From: CAISIP01 sp031403955
Lineage (GTDB): Bacteria; Pseudomonadota; Gammaproteobacteria; Burkholderiales; Burkholderiaceae_C
NCBI GenBank assembly: GCA_031403955.1
Contig: JANNGR010000629.1
Location: 1 to 7,485 of the forward strand
Direction: 5' to 3'
DNA length: 7,485 nucleotides
Shown here: positions 4,877-7,485 of the stretch, piece by piece
Position numbering within the stretch: position 1 is the first letter of the stretch
Layout of the letters: each line of letters begins with the position of its first letter
Notes under the pieces: generated by a model
What the model saw: the letters and a program-made list of their open reading frames with translations, nothing else
Database searches by the model: none
What the model was told of the DNA's origin: nothing
Made by a program: the position numbers and the translations under genes

Positions 4877-6067
4877 TTAATTGACAAAGTTAAACAGCGA
4901 CAGCTTCTGAATCTGCGCGTACGACTGCAGCGCTGCCTGATAACCGGTCTGGAACTTGTTGAAGTCGGAGATGCCTTTGGCCATGTCCAGATCGATCGCC
5001 TGCGACCGCCTGGATTCAAGCGCCAGACTGTTTGCCGCTTGCGCCTGGGTGATGTTGTCGGCGCGATTGAGCCAGTCCCCGGCCTGGGCTCGGGCGGCCT
5101 GGAGTCGCTCCAGGCTGCTGTCCATTTGCACCAGCGACAAGGTCACCGCCTGCGCAAGTTTGTTGTCTCCCGGCGCGTTGTTGATGCTGGCGATTGCGTC
5201 GTCCAGTACTTTGAAGATATTGGTCCGGGTGCTGGGCGCGAGCGTCAAGGTGTCGCCGTTTAGCGGTTGGCCACGCACCACGACCGACAACCCATCGAAC
5301 TGTATCGGCGCGCCGTCCACATAGGCCTGGCCGCTGGCCACGGTGGTTGCGGTGCTGGTGTTGACCACGTCATAAGTCGTGATGCCGGCTGCGACCGTAT
5401 ACGACACGCTGTAGTTGTTGCCGGTCAATGATCCGGGCGCCACGACTGTACCGGCGTCGGTCCACGCCGTGCCGGTGTTGCCGGCGCCCAGGGCCACCTC
5501 GAAGACGCCGTTGCCGCTTGGAACCTCCATCCAGATCGCCTGGCCATTCATGGCCCCCGGCAAGGCGGTGGTGGTGGCCGAACGTTGCCCCGCAACGCCC
5601 AGAAACTGCACCGCTGCCGGTGTGTCGGCAAACGGTGTGCCCGGGCTGCCCAGGCCGCCAAACAGTGGCGTGCCGTTGCTGTCGCTGCGGTTGGCCAGCG
5701 CGAACAACTGGTCGCGCAGATTGGTCATTTGGTTTGCCAGGGTGGCGCGGTCCCTGGCTGAATAACCGCCATTGCCGGCGGCGATGACCAGGTCGCGCAC
5801 GTTTTGCACCAGCGAAGTAGCCTCGCCGAGTGCCGATTCAGCCGTCGCCAACGCATTGCGTTGCACCTCGAGGGCGCGTTGTTCGGTTTCGATGCGGCTG
5901 ATGCGCAGCGTCGCGCGTTCGGCCTGCGCCGCGCCCGCCGGATCGTCGCTGGCACGATTCACCTTTTGTCCCGAACTTAATTTCTCCTGTTGCATGGCCA
6001 GGTCGGACTGGCGCTTGAACAGTTGTTCGAGTCCGTTGTCGTAATTGTTGGCGGTGCTAATTCGCAT
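4877..6067 (-). CDS. flgL: FlgL, hook-filament junction protein HAP3
   Basis: The 396-residue protein opens with MRIST and the flagellin-like N-terminal helix pair, including KLSSGQKVNRASDDPAGAAQ (residues 31-50). It closes with the matching C-terminal helix region (about 332-396: NRADNITQAQAANSL, DLDMAKGISDFNKFQTGYQAALQSYAQIQKLSLFNFV). The middle (about 135-300) is the variable, Gly/Thr/Ala-rich outer domain. FlgL is exported by the flagellar type III system and joins FlgK to the flagellin filament. The length is within the range usual for FlgL carrying an outer domain. The start is 40 bases after the flgK stop, so the two are probably cotranscribed; the ribosome site is weak. A repeat cluster abuts the stop codon. 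Confidence 0.95.
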   Translation of the reverse strand: MRISTANNYDNGLEQLFKRQSDLAMQQEKLSSGQKVNRASDDPAGAAQAERATLRISRIETEQRALEVQRNALATAESALGEATSLVQNVRDLVIAAGNGGYSARDRATLANQMTNLRDQLFALANRSDSNGTPLFGGLGSPGTPFADTPAAVQFLGVAGQRSATTTALPGAMNGQAIWMEVPSGNGVFEVALGAGNTGTAWTDAGTVVAPGSLTGNNYSVSYTVAAGITTYDVVNTSTATTVASGQAYVDGAPIQFDGLSVVVRGQPLNGDTLTLAPSTRTNIFKVLDDAIASINNAPGDNKLAQAVTLSLVQMDSSLERLQAARAQAGDWLNRADNITQAQAANSLALESRRSQAIDLDMAKGISDFNKFQTGYQAALQSYAQIQKLSLFNFVN

Positions 6068-6107
6068 CGGTGGTTTGCTCTGGTTGCGGTTGGCGTGTGA
6101 ACCCGGT

Positions 6108-7485
6108 TCAGCGTCCCAGGTTCTGGATCAGGGTGTCGAATATGGTTTGCGACACCTGCAGCATCTTGGCCGAGGCTTGGTAAGCCTGCTGAAACTGCAG
6201 CAGCTTTGCGGCTTCCTCATCCAGGTTGACGCCCGACACCGCCGAGCGGTCCGTCTCGGCGCTGGTGGCAATCGACAGTGATATCTGGGCTGCGAATCCG
6301 GCGCTTTGTACCCGCACGCCGATATGCGACATCAGGCTGGCGTAACCGTCGGTGCTTGGCGCGCCGTCGAACATCGCAAGGTCGCGCAGCGCCAGCATCG
6401 CCTCCGCATTGCCAGCGTTCAGGTTTGGAAAGCCATTCGCCTGCACGGTGTAGGTGTCGCCGGTTTTGGGTGCGCCTTTTAGCGTCAATGCCCAACCGTT
6501 GTAAGTGATGCTTTGACCGGGTGTGTACGCAACCGCCACCGGGTTACCGGTTCCGGTGCCGCTAACGTCGAACGTGCCGGCACTGGTGAAGCTCAAGGTG
6601 ACGGTCTGGGTCAGGTTGGTATTGGCTTGTTGCGGCAACAGGCTTTGCAGCGTCAATGTGCCCTGGTTGGTGGCGCCGGCACGGGCCGCCACCGGGCTGG
6701 CCATCGCCAAGGCGCGTGGCGACGAAAACGCGTTATCGATGCCAATCGCCGCCTGGCGAAACGGCGTCACCAGGAAACGGTCGCCCGATGCGGCACTGCC
6801 ACTGACTTGCAGACTGAGCCCGTCGACCAGCGCCGGCACCGCGCCGAAGCTTGTCAACTGGCCGTCCGACAGGCGCTTGATGGTTCCGCTGCTGGCGCTG
6901 GAAAACACCAGTTCATAGTCGGATGCCGCGAATGCCGTCACACCGCTGGCGGGAACGGTCTGGATGCCAAGCTGCACCGTCGCATTGCCGCCGTTGCCCG
7001 CTGCAGGCAGCGCATCGGGCAACGCGGCGAGCGCAAACAGGTCGCCGCCGGCCAATCCATCCAGGTCCAGCCCGAGCTGGTGCTGCTCATTCATTTTGGT
7101 GCCCAAGGCCAGCGCCAACCGTCCCAGCAGGTTGCTGGCTTCCACCAGGTCGCTGTTCTGAAAGCGCAGCAGGCCCGACACGGCACCACCACCCAGCGCG
7201 GCTTCCTCCAGCACCGTGCTCATGCCGCTTCTGGTCATGGTCAGTTTCGATTTACCCGGGTCGCCAAACTCGTCGGCCGATAGCGCCACCGGTGCGACCG
7301 TCTTGCCCAGCACCAGCGGCTGGCTGCCGGCCAGGAAAATTCCCACCGAACCGTCGTCAGCCGGTATGTTGGTGGTCTGCACCAACGCGCCCAGCTCCTT
7401 GATCAACTGGTCGCGCTGGTCGAGCAGCCCAATCGGCAGGTGGCCGCTGCCGCGCTCATTGGCGATCTGTTCGTTGGCGCTGGCA
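6108..7485 (-). CDS. flgK: FlgK, hook-associated protein HAP1, C-terminal part
   Basis: The frame stays open past the end of the window, so the start is missing; 458 residues are visible. The visible beginning (NEQIANERGSG, then LLDQRDQLIKELG) is the conserved FlgK region that follows the N-terminal coiled coil, and GSVGIFLAGSQPLVLG follows as usual. The last residues (NLDEEAAKLLQFQQAYQAS, then AKMLQVSQTIFDTLIQNLG) are the diagnostic FlgK C-terminal helix. The centre is a Gly/Ala/Thr-rich variable region. FlgK caps the hook and connects it to FlgL and the filament; it is exported by the flagellar type III apparatus. An in-frame TTG at 7404-7406 is internal and is not the start. It precedes flgL in the same direction with a 40-base gap. 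Confidence 0.94.
   Translation of the reverse strand, partial: ASANEQIANERGSGHLPIGLLDQRDQLIKELGALVQTTNIPADDGSVGIFLAGSQPLVLGKTVAPVALSADEFGDPGKSKLTMTRSGMSTVLEEAALGGGAVSGLLRFQNSDLVEASNLLGRLALALGTKMNEQHQLGLDLDGLAGGDLFALAALPDALPAAGNGGNATVQLGIQTVPASGVTAFAASDYELVFSSASSGTIKRLSDGQLTSFGAVPALVDGLSLQVSGSAASGDRFLVTPFRQAAIGIDNAFSSPRALAMASPVAARAGATNQGTLTLQSLLPQQANTNLTQTVTLSFTSAGTFDVSGTGTGNPVAVAYTPGQSITYNGWALTLKGAPKTGDTYTVQANGFPNLNAGNAEAMLALRDLAMFDGAPSTDGYASLMSHIGVRVQSAGFAAQISLSIATSAETDRSAVSGVNLDEEAAKLLQFQQAYQASAKMLQVSQTIFDTLIQNLGR

Noticed and set aside
6098..6110. Palindrome TGAACCCGGTTCA overlapping the flgK stop
   Set aside because: Short, with a one-base centre; likely chance in GC-rich sequence and no known operator is matched.
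6513..7283. Long + strand open frame of 256 codons opposite flgK
   Set aside because: Antisense shadow of a clearly recognisable flgK; its composition is His/Arg/Gln-rich without any domain.
7404..7406. TTG as the flgK start
   Set aside because: Conserved FlgK sequence continues upstream of it to the end of the window, so the codon is internal.

Overview
The window looks like chromosomal DNA from a flagellated, Gram-negative, sulfur-oxidising proteobacterium, most likely beta- or gammaproteobacterial. The reasons are a periplasmic Sox thiosulfate-oxidation gene block, a PEP-CTERM surface or exported protein, hook-filament junction genes of proteobacterial type, high G+C, and two kinds of small palindromic intergenic repeat. 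No rRNA, tRNA or CRISPR was seen. The genus cannot be fixed from this sequence alone.

Left part, + strand (1-2582). The window opens in the last 80 codons of a molybdopterin-binding oxidoreductase subunit of the xanthine dehydrogenase/aldehyde oxidase family (IorB-like). Fourteen bases later come soxX, soxY, soxZ and soxA. SoxX and SoxA make the SoxAX c-type cytochrome that attaches thiosulfate to the carrier SoxYZ. soxY-soxZ (2 bases apart) and soxZ-soxA (ATGA overlap) are tightly packed, as in an operon. The soxX-soxY junction is split by a 266-bp palindromic, MITE-like element (705-970). It is flanked by a TAA duplication, and removing it restores a 9-base intergenic spacer. No soxB follows soxA. 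SoxY does not end in the classical GGCGG arm but in an AACIEGDS tail, with a second Cys nearby.

Right part, - strand (2587-7485). In the direction of transcription the order is flgK (5' end outside the window), flgL, an EAL-like/HDOD signalling protein, and a CHRD-domain PEP-CTERM protein. The last gene converges on soxA with only 4 bases between the stop codons. A cluster of GGGGTCAGA-type repeats, including a near-perfect 22-bp inverted pair, fills the gap between flgL and the HDOD gene and touches the flgL stop codon.

How it works together: the sox genes encode the carrier and the cytochrome of periplasmic thiosulfate oxidation, but the hydrolase SoxB (and SoxCD) must be elsewhere if the pathway is complete. 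flgK and flgL encode the two hook-filament junction proteins. The HDOD and CHRD genes are not obviously tied to either system. I saw no wholly novel multi-gene system. The points most worth following are the precise element insertion inside the sox operon and the altered SoxY carrier arm.
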